Shown here one piece after another: positions 55,743 to 64,000 of a DNA stretch of 64,000 bases. Under the pieces are notes generated by a model, which saw only the letters and a program-made list of their open reading frames with translations, had not been told where the DNA came from and did not search any database. The DNA is taken from contig NZ_CP049107.1 of the NCBI RefSeq assembly GCF_011044255.1, positions 3,965,001 through 4,029,000 of the forward strand, read 5' to 3'. Position numbers and translations under genes: made by a program. Origin of the DNA: Rhizorhabdus phycosphaerae. GTDB taxonomy: Bacteria > Pseudomonadota > Alphaproteobacteria > Sphingomonadales > Sphingomonadaceae. The first letter of the stretch is position 1; the number at the start of each line of letters is the position of its first letter.

Positions 55743-56567
55743 ATGACCGTCATCAACACCAACATCTCTTCGCTTCGTGCTCAGAACGCCGGCCGTATGG
55801 CCGCTCAGATGCAGGCTACCGCGATGGAGCGGCTGTCGAGCGGCAAGCGCATCAACTCGGCCAAGGACGACGCAGCCGGTCTCGCCATTGCTTCCTCGAT
55901 GACCTCCTCGATCCGCGGCATGAGCGTCGCCATCCGCAACGCCAACGATGGCATCTCTCTGGCGCAGACCGCCGAAGGTGCGCTCGGCGAGGTCAACAAC
56001 ATGCTGCAGCGTATCCGCGAACTGGCGGTGCAGGCCGCGAACGGCACCTACCAGTCGGGCGACCGCGACAACATCCAGACCGAGGTCTCCGCACTGCAGT
56101 CGCAGATCACCGACGTCGTCACCAAGACCAAGTTCAACGGCAACACGCTGTTCTCGGCGACGTCGACGGCAACCAGCTTCGCGATCCAGACCGGTGTGAA
56201 CTCGGGCGACACCACGTCGATCTCGGTCGGCGGCCTCGACAAGGTGGCTGCTGCCTATGTCAGCACGGTCAAGGTCGATACTGCGGCGAATGCCGGTACG
56301 ACGATCACGAAGGCCGATGATGCGCTGGCGCAGATCAACACGGTCCGGGCAAGCCTGGGTGCGAGCCAGAACCGACTGGAGGCGAGCGTCAACGTGCTGA
56401 CTGCGAACGTGAACAACCTGTCGGAAGCCCGCTCGCGGATCGAGGATACGGACTTCTCGGTGGAATCCGCGGCCCTTGCGAAGTCGCAGATCCTCTCGCA
56501 GGCTTCGACGGCAATGCTTGCCCAGGCCAATCAGAGCCAGCAGAACGTCCTCAGCTTGCTCAAGTAA
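55743..56567 (+). CDS. Flagellin (copy 1)
   Basis: A 274-residue short flagellin with the conserved N-terminal ([20 protein letters not shown]) and C-terminal ([18 protein letters not shown] to VLSLLK) polymerisation domains and a minimal middle region. No D2/D3 domains are present, as in many alphaproteobacteria. The ATG at 55743 is favoured over an in-frame upstream ATG because flagellin N-termini start with this motif and an AAGGA site precedes it. It is a close paralogue of the 57661-58485 flagellin. Confidence 0.95.
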   Translation: MTVINTNISSLRAQNAGRMAAQMQATAMERLSSGKRINSAKDDAAGLAIASSMTSSIRGMSVAIRNANDGISLAQTAEGALGEVNNMLQRIRELAVQAANGTYQSGDRDNIQTEVSALQSQITDVVTKTKFNGNTLFSATSTATSFAIQTGVNSGDTTSISVGGLDKVAAAYVSTVKVDTAANAGTTITKADDALAQINTVRASLGASQNRLEASVNVLTANVNNLSEARSRIEDTDFSVESAALAKSQILSQASTAMLAQANQSQQNVLSLLK

Positions 56568-56595
56568 CAGCTTCATATCAGTTGCTGGCCGAGGT

Positions 56596-56628
56596 GCCCC
56601 CCGTTGCGAAAGCAGCGGGGGGCGCTTT
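56596..56628 (+). terminator. Terminator after flagellin 1
   Basis: A 12-pair stem GCCCCCCGTTGC / GCAGCGGGGGGC (one wobble) with a GAAA loop, followed by a short CGCTTT tail. A likely intrinsic terminator, with a weak T-run. Confidence 0.75.
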
Positions 56629-56739
56629 GGCATTCAGGTGATCGAAATGCTTTGCGGCTCGTCCAATCGACCTCGAGCTGGGTAGTCCGCGTCAGCCCGC
56701 AGCTGGATCACGCGTCTGCTTCCCCGCGATACGCGATAG

Positions 56740-57285
56740 GAAGGGCGGTTGTTTCAAATCTGCGCCGTGAGCCGATCCAGGTCCAGCTAGCCCAAGACGG
56801 TTATCCGGATCAGCAGCTCGATAGAAAGCGGGGCCTCAATCACTAACGATTGCTGCATGATGCGGCCGATCGACCGAGCGATCCCGATATTCTGTACCAG
56901 CTTGGTAGTGACGCCGAGAGCGTGGCGATACGATGCACGCCTGCGACGGATATTGAGAGGCGCTGCATCTCACGCCCTCTAGGGCTATATGGCGCCATGA
57001 ACTGATGTTGCAGGCCATCACCCTTCTTTCAAAGGCCAAGTGTCTGGACCAGGCGCTTGCTCTCGCAAGGCGGAAATCGATGCCTGACCGGACCCTCCGG
57101 ACTTCTTCGTGCTGGATTATATGCTCCTGGATCGGGCTCTCGCAGACCCTGTGCACGCGGCCGACCATTGGCTCCAGCTGGCTAGCGGTGCATGGGAGCA
57201 ATGCCTGACTATCGGGGAATGCCCTGAACTCCAAGGTAGCGCCGCCGGCCGGGGTAGCTATCTTACCCAGCACAATCTGATCTGA
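56740..57285 (+). pseudogene. Degraded coding remnants between flagellin genes
   Basis: Read in successive + strand frames, this stretch gives protein-like pieces broken by stops and frame changes: one ending KRGLNH*, one with LLHDAADRPSDPDILYQLGS, one from the ATG at 57005 (LLSKAKCLDQALALARRK), and one from 57097 (FFVLDYMLLDRALAD...) to a TGA at 57283-57285. The helical Ala/Leu-rich composition and the AWEQCLTIG...GRGSYLTQHNL ending recall TPR-containing glycosyltransferases, but the match is from memory and unproven. A minus-strand frame at 56836-57273 is open but not protein-like. Confidence 0.35.
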
Positions 57286-57568
57286 TGCGGCCGCAACTGT
57301 CTCTTCCCGCGCCGCCTTCGCCTCGTCGTACAGCGCTCGGACAAGCTATTCACTGCTGCTGTTCGCGCGCCCGCTATCTGTCGCGCATCTCGGCTAATCC
57401 CGGCTTAATTATCCTGTTCCGTGGCGGATCTCGGTATTGAAGATGTAGAAAATTAGGTACGATTTCGAAGTTTTATCCTATCTATCGAATATAGAGATCT
57501 CGGCAGGTCTGAATAACTGCAGCTTAATCAGAAAAATTAGGGTTAATGTGCCTTAACCATCTTTGTTC
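57286..57568. other. AT-rich spacer before flagellin 2
   Basis: About 280 bases with no gene; AT content rises clearly from 57440. It leads into the promoter of the second flagellin. Confidence 0.4.
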
Positions 57569-57596
57569 CTTAAGCATGGTTTCGGTGGGTCGTTAC
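57569..57596 (+). promoter_or_regulatory. FliA-like promoter of flagellin 2
   Basis: CTTAAG (57569-57574) and GTCGTTAC (57589-57596) are separated by 14 bases, the same spacing as in the flagellin 1 promoter. Both boxes are weaker matches to the FliA consensus, so expression may be lower or differently timed. The distance to the ATG is about 64 bases, again like flagellin 1. Confidence 0.55.
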
Positions 57597-57660
57597 TCCG
57601 GTCGTGGCGAGGACGGTGAAGTAAACCGGCACGCCGAGTAGTAGCGGAAGGATTAACTCA

Positions 57661-58485
57661 ATGGCTGTCATCAACACCAACTCTTCGTCTCTGCGGGCGC
57701 AGAACGCCGGGCGCCTTGCGCAGCAGCAGCAGGCTACCGCCATGGATCGCCTGTCGAGCGGCAAGCGCATCAACACCGCCCGGGACGATGCTGCCGGCAT
57801 GGCAATCGCTTCGTCGATGACCTCGACGATCCGCGGCATGTCCGTCGCGATCCGCAACGCCAATGACGGCATCTCGCTGGCGCAGACTGCGGAAGGCGCT
57901 CTCGGCGAAGTCAGCAACATGCTGCAGCGCGTCCGCGAACTGTCTGTCCAGGCGTCGAACGGCACCTACCAGTCGAGCGACCGCGACAATCTGCAGACCG
58001 AAGTCGCCGCACTCCAGTCGCAGATCACCGATGTCGTCACCAAGACCAAGTTCAACGGCAACACGCTGTTCTCGGCCACTTCCACGGCGTCCAGCTTCTC
58101 GATCCAGACCGGCGTGAACTCGGGCGACACCACGTCGATCTCGATCGGCGGTCTCGACAAGGTGGCTGCTGCCTATGTCAGCACGGTCAAGGTCGACACT
58201 GCGACGAATGCGTCGGCGGCGATCACGAAGGCCGACGATGCGCTGACCCAGGTCAACACGGTCCGTGCCGGCATCGGTGCGATCCAGAGCCGTCTCGACG
58301 CTGCAGTCAATGTGCTGACCGCGAACGTCAACAACATGTCCGAAGCCCGTTCGCGGATCGAGGACACCGACTTCTCGACGGAATCGGCAGCACTCGCCAA
58401 GTCGCAGATCCTGCAGCAGGCATCGACCGCGATGCTCGCCCAGGCGAACCAGAGCGGCCAGAGCGTTCTGAGCCTCCTGCGCTAA
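57661..58485 (+). CDS. Flagellin (copy 2)
   Basis: A 274-residue short flagellin, highly similar to copy 1 along its full length, including the [19 protein letters not shown]-type C-terminus and SLLR ending. It has the same length and domain plan, with changes concentrated in the middle (residues 140-215) and a few N-terminal positions. Start supported by GAAGGA upstream. Two near-equal flagellins suggest gene duplication. Confidence 0.95.
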   Translation: MAVINTNSSSLRAQNAGRLAQQQQATAMDRLSSGKRINTARDDAAGMAIASSMTSTIRGMSVAIRNANDGISLAQTAEGALGEVSNMLQRVRELSVQASNGTYQSSDRDNLQTEVAALQSQITDVVTKTKFNGNTLFSATSTASSFSIQTGVNSGDTTSISIGGLDKVAAAYVSTVKVDTATNASAAITKADDALTQVNTVRAGIGAIQSRLDAAVNVLTANVNNMSEARSRIEDTDFSTESAALAKSQILQQASTAMLAQANQSGQSVLSLLR

Positions 58486-58522
58486 GTTCGGGACGGCCTA
58501 AACACCTCTGGCCGTCTCAGCG

Positions 58523-58565
58523 GGCCCCCGGCGCATATTTCCCCGCGCCGGGGGCCTTCTTCTTT
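58523..58565 (+). terminator. Terminator after flagellin 2
   Basis: A 12-pair stem, GGCCCCCGGCGC / GCGCCGGGGGCC (58523-58534 and 58545-58556), followed by a T-rich tail TTCTTCTTT. A strong intrinsic terminator ending the flagellin transcript. Confidence 0.88.
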
Positions 58566-58603
58566 CCTTGTCCCGACCCGCAGTTCCGACAGGATATCGA
58601 ACG

Positions 58604-59467
58604 ATGGATGCGACTTCCTCTCCCGGCGACAACGGCTTCGACGCTGCGCTCAAGGCGCTCGAGGATCTCGAAACCAGCATCAGCCAGAACCAGGAGGATG
58701 GCGGCGCCGTGGCGGCGCCTGCGGATATCGGCGGAATCGATCTCGATCAGCTGGTCGCGGAGAGCATGGCCTCTGCGGCGGCGGCTGCAGAGCCGACCCC
58801 GCCGCGTCCGGCGCCGGTCGCGGCACCCGCTCCTGAAGCTGAGCCGCTCCCTAGCTTCGTCACGCCCGCGCTGGTCGTGTCCGCCATTTCCGAAGAGGAA
58901 GACAGGGCGCCCGCAATGGCGGTCGATGCTCTGCCGGACATCGATGCGCTGGTCACGCAGCTTCCGCCGATCCCCGATCCGACGCCGCCGGCCGTCACAG
59001 CATCCGCAGAGGCGGAGCCAGCGCGGCCCGCCACGTCGGGCGCGCGGGCGGGGCTCTGGACCAAGGTCGCGATCGGACTCGGGCTCCTCTCGAGCGTCGT
59101 GTCGGCCGCCGGCCTCATCATCGCCGAGCGCGTGGTGGTGTCCGCGCAGCTGGTCGTGGCGGACGCCCGCGAACGGCAGCAACAACTGGAGAAGGCGAAC
59201 AAGCTGATTGCCGACCTTCAGCTTGTCCGCGACAAGCAGATCGAGCTGTTGAAGGCGCAGCAGGCCCAACTTGCCAGTGCCCCCGTCACCAGCGACGAAC
59301 TGCAGCACCGTATCGAGGCGCTGCAGGCCGGGCTGATCCAGCGCGATCCGGTGCGCGACTTCGTCGAAGCGGTGCGCGCCAGCCAGACGGCGACGAACAG
59401 CCGCTTCCAGGAAGTGGGCATGAAGCTCGAACGCCTCGAAGCGCTGGTCGGGCGTCGGGAACATTGA
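58604..59467 (+). CDS. Membrane-anchored coiled-coil protein of unknown function
   Basis: A 287-residue protein I do not recognise. Layout: an acidic N-terminus, a long Ala/Pro-rich disordered stretch (about 60-145), one membrane helix near 153-175 (VAIGLGLLSSVVSAAGLII), then charged coiled-coil segments (about 185-225 and 235-285). It would be a single-pass inner-membrane protein with a cytoplasmic disordered N-terminus. It follows the flagellin 2 terminator, so it has its own promoter. Its position between flagellin and the flhA operon suggests, but does not show, a flagellar or polar role. The ATG has AGGA upstream; a TTG at 58568 is less likely. Confidence 0.55.
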   Translation: MDATSSPGDNGFDAALKALEDLETSISQNQEDGGAVAAPADIGGIDLDQLVAESMASAAAAAEPTPPRPAPVAAPAPEAEPLPSFVTPALVVSAISEEEDRAPAMAVDALPDIDALVTQLPPIPDPTPPAVTASAEAEPARPATSGARAGLWTKVAIGLGLLSSVVSAAGLIIAERVVVSAQLVVADARERQQQLEKANKLIADLQLVRDKQIELLKAQQAQLASAPVTSDELQHRIEALQAGLIQRDPVRDFVEAVRASQTATNSRFQEVGMKLERLEALVGRREH

Positions 59468-59536
59468 CCCGCGGCTGGACGCCTATGAAAGGGAGGGCTA
59501 TCCGGCCCCGGGAATAAACCCTGACGGAGTTGCCTG

Positions 59537-59965
59537 ATGAGCCGGATCCCTCTCGAAAGCGCCAGCCGGATCATTGCGGGCGCGATGGCGAAGGGCAGGG
59601 AGCTCGGCCTGAAGCCGCTGAGCATCGCCGTGCTCGATGCCGGCGGTCACCTTATCAGCTTCGCCCGTGCCGATGGCGCCTCGAACATGCGGGCTCAGAT
59701 CGCGATCGGGAAGGCCGGAGGCGCGCTGGCGCTGGGCGTTTCGTCCCGCGTCGTGGGGACCATGGCGGCCGAACGCCCGACGTTCGTGGCGAGCCTGGCG
59801 TCGCTGGCCCCGCAGGGGATCGTTCCTGCAGCCGGGGGCGTGATCGTGGTGGACGAGACTGGGCACCCCATCGGTGCGGTGGGCGTAACCGGCGACAGCT
59901 CGGACAATGACGAAATTGCCGCGCTGGCAGGAATCGAGGCAGCCGGGCTCAGCGCGCAGCGTTGA
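59537..59965 (+). CDS. GlcG/HbpS-family (DUF336) protein
   Basis: A 142-residue protein of the GlcG/HbpS family. The LGLKPLSIAVLDAGGHLISFARADGA start and the QGIVPAAGGVIVVDETGHPIGAVGVTG end are the family signature. HbpS relatives bind heme or act in glycolate metabolism loci, and many have no assigned role. It has no visible link to its flagellar neighbours and ends close to the converging fliA gene. Confidence 0.85.
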   Translation: MSRIPLESASRIIAGAMAKGRELGLKPLSIAVLDAGGHLISFARADGASNMRAQIAIGKAGGALALGVSSRVVGTMAAERPTFVASLASLAPQGIVPAAGGVIVVDETGHPIGAVGVTGDSSDNDEIAALAGIEAAGLSAQR

Positions 59966-59968
59966 CGG

Positions 59969-60700
59969 TCAGCGCCAGTCCTTCAGCGAGGTTCGCAGCT
60001 TGTCGAGCGCGGCCTTCTTGATCTGGCAGACGCGTGCCGCGCCGATGCCGAGCGTCTGGCCGATTTCCTCGAGGTTCATCTCCTCCACGAAATAGAGCTG
60101 CAGGACGCGCGCCTCGCGCTCGGGCAGCGAGGCGATGTGCTCCGCCAGGGCGCTCGCCAGTTCTTCCCGCTCGATCGTCTGGTCGACCCGTTCCTCGACG
60201 TCGGCGAACCACATCGACTGGTCCGAATAGACCTCGTCGATCGTCTCGTGATAATTCGCTGCGGTTTCGTCGATCAGCGTCCGCAGGGATGCGCCGTCAA
60301 GGCCCATGGCTTGCGCCAGTTCGGATTCGCTCGGGCTGCGGCCGTAGGTCTTCTCGAAATCCGACTTGGCCTTCAGCATCTCGCGCCGCTTGACCATCGC
60401 CGACCGGCTGATCGCCGCGTGACGACGAAGATGGTCGATCATCGCGCCGCGTACGCGCATCGACGCATAGGTCGAAAAGGCGTGGCCGCGATCCTCATAG
60501 CCATTGGCGGCCTCGACCAGGGCGATCATCCCGATCTGGATCAGATCCTCGACGTCGATCGCCGAGGAGACCCGCCCATGGACATGCCAGGCGATCTTGC
60601 GAACGAGCTGCATGTGGGACCGGACGAGGTCCTCCTGGCTCGCCTTCTTCGGCGCGCGTCCGTAGACGTGCATCTCGCTGCTGGCAGGTTCAGCCCCCAC
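59969..60700 (-). CDS. fliA: RNA polymerase sigma factor FliA (sigma-28)
   Basis: A 243-residue FliA. Region 2 includes RSHMQLVRKIAWHVHGRV, the core-binding VEDLIQIGMIALVEAANGY, and the promoter-melting FSTYASMRVRGAMIDHLRR; regions 3 and 4 end with EEIGQTLGIGAARVCQIKKAAL. It directs late flagellar genes, including the two flagellins nearby. Its start overlaps flhG by 11 bases. Confidence 0.95.
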   Translation of the reverse strand: MGAEPASSEMHVYGRAPKKASQEDLVRSHMQLVRKIAWHVHGRVSSAIDVEDLIQIGMIALVEAANGYEDRGHAFSTYASMRVRGAMIDHLRRHAAISRSAMVKRREMLKAKSDFEKTYGRSPSESELAQAMGLDGASLRTLIDETAANYHETIDEVYSDQSMWFADVEERVDQTIEREELASALAEHIASLPEREARVLQLYFVEEMNLEEIGQTLGIGAARVCQIKKAALDKLRTSLKDWR

Positions 60701-61547
60701 GAAGAACGGCCTCCATCCCGAAAAAGCTGTCGCCGCCGGCCATGGCAGGAATGTCGAGCGTGTCGATCGTCCGCGACAGGTGACCGATCGCCTGCGACGC
60801 GCGGGCGTGTGGATATTGATCCACGACGAGGCGCCGACGTGCGGCGGCCGTCAGCACGCGCTCGTCGGTGGGAATCCCGCCGAGATAGCTGAGCGTGGTG
60901 TGCTTGAGGAAGCGGCCCGCGACCTCGCGGAAGCGGCGGAAGAGCTCGCGGCCCATCGCTTCGTCGGCGATGCGGTTGGTGACGATGGCGATGTCGCGCA
61001 CGTCATGGTCGAGAGCCAGCAGCTTGACTGTGCCATAGGCGTCCATGAACCGGTCGGAGTCCGGCGCGAGGACGACGATCGGCAGGTCGGCCGAGGCGAT
61101 CATGTCGAGCGTGTCGGGATCGGCGCTTCCGGGCGTGTCGACGATCACGAAGTCGAGCGAGCGGCGGTGCGGGCGGAAGGCGTCGGCGAGCTTCAGGCGC
61201 GCCGCGAGGTCGACGCGGCCGGCCTGGTCGGTCGGTCCGGCGGGCACGACGAACAGCGCCTCGGGGCCATCGACGACGATCTCGTCGATCGTCAGCCGGC
61301 CGCCGATCACGTCGTTGATCGATTCGCGCGGGTTGAAGCCCATGGTGCGGGTGGCGTCCGTTGGGCCGGGGTCGCAATCGACCAGCATCGCGCGGCGGTG
61401 CATCTTGGACAGCGACAACGCGAGGTTGGCGGCGATGGTCGTCTTGCCGACACCGCTGCGACCGCAAGCGATGCTGATCACCCGGGCGCTGCGCGCATGC
61501 GCGGCGGAACCGGGAAGGTCCGACACTCGGGGCCAGGTGAAGCTCAT
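60690..61547 (-). CDS. flhG: FlhG-like MinD/ParA-family ATPase
   Basis: A 285-residue ATPase. The deviant Walker A GRSGVGKTT is near residues 29-37, followed by LVDCDPGPTDATR, VIVDTPGS and IVTNRIADE motifs. FlhG controls flagellar number or placement, usually with the SRP-like GTPase FlhF. Here flhF is missing: flhG directly overlaps flhA by four bases. The assignment as FlhG rather than another MinD rests on the flhA-fliA context. Confidence 0.85.
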   Translation of the reverse strand: MSFTWPRVSDLPGSAAHARSARVISIACGRSGVGKTTIAANLALSLSKMHRRAMLVDCDPGPTDATRTMGFNPRESINDVIGGRLTIDEIVVDGPEALFVVPAGPTDQAGRVDLAARLKLADAFRPHRRSLDFVIVDTPGSADPDTLDMIASADLPIVVLAPDSDRFMDAYGTVKLLALDHDVRDIAIVTNRIADEAMGRELFRRFREVAGRFLKHTTLSYLGGIPTDERVLTAAARRRLVVDQYPHARASQAIGHLSRTIDTLDIPAMAGGDSFFGMEAVLRGG

Positions 61548-63691
61548 TCTGCCGTCTCCATGGGCCGCGCGCTGAGGGCGCCGGCGCTGCTGTTATTGGC
61601 GGGTCCGCCGCCGACCACCGCGGCGACTTCCACCGCTTTGCCGTCCGGAATTTCCAGGAAGGACATGACGGGGGTCTCCGGCAGATGGGGTTTCAGAAGC
61701 CTCGCCAGCGCGCGCCGCGCGATAGGTGAGGTGACGATGGCGAAGCGGATGGCGCCGTTGACGAGGGGTTGTGCGGCATCCGACACCGCACCGACGATGC
61801 GATTGGCGAGCGCCGGTTCGAACGGATGGGTCGCGCCCGGCGAGGTGCGCACCGCTTGGGCGAGGAGCGATTCCAGTCCGGCGTCGAGCGTGATCACCGG
61901 CAGCGGCATCTTCACCGGCACGAGCGTCTGGACGATCAGGGCGCCGATCCGCGAGCGGATATTCTCGACAAGCGCGATCCCGTCGTTCGACTGGCCGGCG
62001 GCGTCCACCATGGCTTCTGCGATCCGGCGGAAGTCGCGCAGCGGCACGCCCTCCGCCAGCAGCGCGCGGCAGGCCGCAGCGATCTGGGAAAGGGAGAGCG
62101 GCTGCGGCGTGAGACCCGCGACCAGCTGCGGCGCCGAATCCTTGAGCGTGTCGAGCAGCTGCTGCGCTTCGTCCATGCCGAAGAGGTCGGCACAGGTCGC
62201 CATGATCATCTGATTGAGATGGGTGGCGATGACGGTGGCCGGATCGACGACGGTGTAACCCGCGACGATCGCCTCGCTGCGCTTGTCCGGGGAGATCCAG
62301 ACCGCTTCGAGACCAAAGCTCGGATCGCGGCATTCGCGGCCATCCACGCGACCGTCGAGGTCGCCGCTGTCGAGCGCGAGCAGCTGGTCCGGATAGCATT
62401 CGTCCTCGCCGACGATCACGCCCGCGACGGTGATGCGGTAGGTGTTCGGCGGCAGGTTGAGATTGTCGCGGACGCGGACCAGCGGCACCACGAAGCCGAG
62501 TTCACGCGACAGCTGGCGGCGGATGCCGGTGATCCGGCTCATCAGCGGCGCGCCCTTGCGCTCGTCGACCAGGCCGACGAGGCCATAGCCCATTTCGAGA
62601 CCGAGCGCGGAGCCGTCCGAAATCTCGCTCCAGTCGATGCTGTTGGGCGCAAGCGGGGCGGGGGCCTTCGCCGCTTCCGCAACCGCAGTCTCGCGGGCTT
62701 CCTGGACCTTCTTCGCCTTGGACAGCTTCCAGGCGACGAAGCCTGCCAGGCCGGCCGCAGCGAGCAGCATGAAATGCGGCATGCCGGGGACGACACCCAA
62801 AATGGTCAGGATCGCCGCGACCGGCGCCCAGGCGCGTGCCGAGCCGAACTGGCTGGTGATCTGGCCCGACAGGTCGAGCGGCGAGGACACGCGCGTCACG
62901 ATCGCGGCGGCGGCAATCGAGAGCAGCAGCGCCGGGACCTGGGCCACCAGCGCGTCGCCGATCGCCAGGATGATATAGGTCGAAGCAGCGTCCGACAGCG
63001 ACAGGCCGTGGCTCAGCGTGCCGAGGATCAGGCCGCCGAGGATATTGATGACGAGGATCAGCACGCCGGCGACGGCGTCGCCCTTCACGAACTTCGAGGC
63101 ACCGTCCATCGAGCCGTAGAAATCGGCCTCGGTGGCGACTTCCTGGCGACGGGCCTTGGCTTCCTCGGGAGTGAGGAGGCCGGCATTGAGATCGGCGTCG
63201 ATCGCCATCTGCTTGCCGGGCATCGCGTCGAGGGTGAAGCGTGCCGACACTTCGGACACACGCCCGGCGCCCTTGGTGATGACGACCAGGTTGATCACCA
63301 TCAGGATGCCGAAGACGAACAGGCCGACGGCATAGTCGCCGCCGATCAGGAAATTGCCGAAGCTTTCGATGACATGGCCCGCTGCCGCCGGCCCATTATG
63401 CCCGTCGACGAGGACCACGCGGGTGGAGGCCACGTTCAGCGACAGGCGAAACAGGGTGGCGAACAGCAGCACGGTCGGAAAGGCCGAGAAATCGAGGGGC
63501 TTCGCCGCGTTCAGCGAGACCATCAGAACCGCGAGCGAGATCATGATGTTGGCGATGAAGCCCACGTCGAGCACGAAAGCGGGAACCGGGATGACCATCA
63601 GCCCGACGAGCATGAGCGTCGCCATAGGCAGAATCGCGTTGCGACCCGTGATGGCCCAGAGCTTCCGGGTCATGGGAGTGGCGGCCGCCAT
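61544..63691 (-). CDS. flhA: Flagellar biosynthesis protein FlhA
   Basis: A 715-residue export-gate protein. Eight N-terminal membrane helices span about residues 1-330, including the conserved SARFTLDAMPGKQMAIDADLNAG segment of the FHIPEP type. The cytoplasmic domain begins near 350, with segments such as EMGYGLVGLVD and PPNTYRITVAGVIVGEDECYP. It forms the flagellar type III export gate. The ATG at 63691 is used; a second in-frame ATG at 63673 is possible. It heads the flhA-flhG-fliA operon. Confidence 0.95.
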   Translation of the reverse strand: MAAATPMTRKLWAITGRNAILPMATLMLVGLMVIPVPAFVLDVGFIANIMISLAVLMVSLNAAKPLDFSAFPTVLLFATLFRLSLNVASTRVVLVDGHNGPAAAGHVIESFGNFLIGGDYAVGLFVFGILMVINLVVITKGAGRVSEVSARFTLDAMPGKQMAIDADLNAGLLTPEEAKARRQEVATEADFYGSMDGASKFVKGDAVAGVLILVINILGGLILGTLSHGLSLSDAASTYIILAIGDALVAQVPALLLSIAAAAIVTRVSSPLDLSGQITSQFGSARAWAPVAAILTILGVVPGMPHFMLLAAAGLAGFVAWKLSKAKKVQEARETAVAEAAKAPAPLAPNSIDWSEISDGSALGLEMGYGLVGLVDERKGAPLMSRITGIRRQLSRELGFVVPLVRVRDNLNLPPNTYRITVAGVIVGEDECYPDQLLALDSGDLDGRVDGRECRDPSFGLEAVWISPDKRSEAIVAGYTVVDPATVIATHLNQMIMATCADLFGMDEAQQLLDTLKDSAPQLVAGLTPQPLSLSQIAAACRALLAEGVPLRDFRRIAEAMVDAAGQSNDGIALVENIRSRIGALIVQTLVPVKMPLPVITLDAGLESLLAQAVRTSPGATHPFEPALANRIVGAVSDAAQPLVNGAIRFAIVTSPIARRALARLLKPHLPETPVMSFLEIPDGKAVEVAAVVGGGPANNSSAGALSARPMETAE

Positions 63692-63983
63692 GACTCAGCA
63701 CCCCGCGGCGCAGAAACTGCGCCCGGTGGGGTGATAATCGGCGGAATTCCATCTGTTCGCCATCGGACTCTCATTCGCCTTCGCGTGAATGCAGGGCGAT
63801 CAGTGCGGCCATTGTGGTTAATTTAGCGTTAGGGACGTTTTCGCCCGGTCGCTTTCCGGTGCAGGCAGGTGTTGTCCGCAAGCGTGAGGGTGCCGAACGG
63901 GCGATAGCCGGGCCTTTCAGCCGCCCGTTAACGCAATTACAAAGCTTTAGGCCGATACGGGTCGGGCAAAATCCGAGGACCCG
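63692..63983. other. Divergent spacer upstream of flhA
   Basis: Nearly 300 bases with no gene, presumably holding the flhA promoter and that of the partial gene on the right edge. GCCGATAC at 63951-63958 resembles a FliA -10 box, but the nearest TTAACG is 17 bases away instead of 14, so I do not call a promoter. Confidence 0.4.
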
Positions 63984-64000
63984 ATGTCCGACTCGATCAG
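63984..64000 (+). CDS. Start of an unidentified gene (partial)
   Basis: An ATG with GAGG five bases upstream begins a frame reading Met-Ser-Asp-Ser-Ile before the window ends. It is divergent from flhA. Too little is present to name it. Confidence 0.4.

Noticed and set aside
56836-57273. Minus-strand gene of 145 codons between the flagellins
   Set aside because: There is no ribosome site or protein-like pattern, and the opposite strand shows better, though broken, coding signal.
63928-63958. FliA-type promoter for the gene at the right edge
   Set aside because: TTAACG and GCCGATAC are 17 bases apart, compared with 14 in the two flagellin promoters.

Overview
The window is about 64 kb of high-GC DNA carrying an ordinary alphaproteobacterial chromosomal backbone, most likely from a sphingomonad (Sphingomonadaceae). 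The support is gene content rather than a marker gene: a TonB-dependent receptor with a stand-alone uptake locus, split TCA-cycle clusters with zapE beside sdhB, short flagellins of 274 residues, a flagellar operon with a FlbD-like sigma-54 activator, and copAB. I see no rRNA, tRNA, CRISPR array, insertion sequence or phage module.

Region 1 (1-4940) is a compact + strand accessory operon: the tail of an unknown gene, a ThuA-like protein, an NTF2-like (SnoaL) protein, a TonB-dependent receptor and a tandem double NTF2-like protein. It looks like an uptake and catabolism locus with unknown substrate. Region 2 (4941-14199) holds small regulatory and housekeeping units: an HxlR regulator divergent from an NmrA-like reductase, an EVE protein, an ArsR/SRPBCC pair, a large periplasmic-sensor diguanylate cyclase, prmA, an SDR and a soluble globin-like chemotaxis transducer.

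Region 3 (14351-43193) is the TCA cluster: sdhCDA, then a roughly 12.6 kb block of unrelated genes, then sdhB, a thioesterase, zapE, a TPR-CHAT protein on the other strand, and mdh-sucD-odhA-odhB-lpdA. The block between sdhA and sdhB carries a methyltransferase, a LysR/Old Yellow Enzyme pair, two nucleotidyltransferases, a CDP-alcohol phosphotransferase with HIT and GNAT genes, a 1000-residue RTX protein, a TIGR02391-like protein of lower GC, and a Wzx/MATE-type flippase. The nucleotidyltransferases, the phosphotransferase and perhaps the flippase could make and move a polar head-group lipid or surface polymer; this is inference.

Region 4 (43222-45977) is a copAB copper-resistance operon with His- and Met-rich metal-binding stretches. 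Region 5 (46050-63984) is flagellar. A leftward operon runs from a FlbD-like activator through fliE, F, G, H, I, J, K and L. Two flagellin genes on the + strand each have a similar FliA-type promoter, and the 1.1 kb between them holds apparent remnants of a decayed gene. A second leftward operon runs flhA-flhG-fliA, without flhF. A membrane coiled-coil protein of unknown function follows the second flagellin. FliA from this window is the expected sigma factor for the flagellin promoters.

Limits: all calls come from reading translated sequence and motifs by eye. No database search was run, and residue positions are approximate unless a motif is named.
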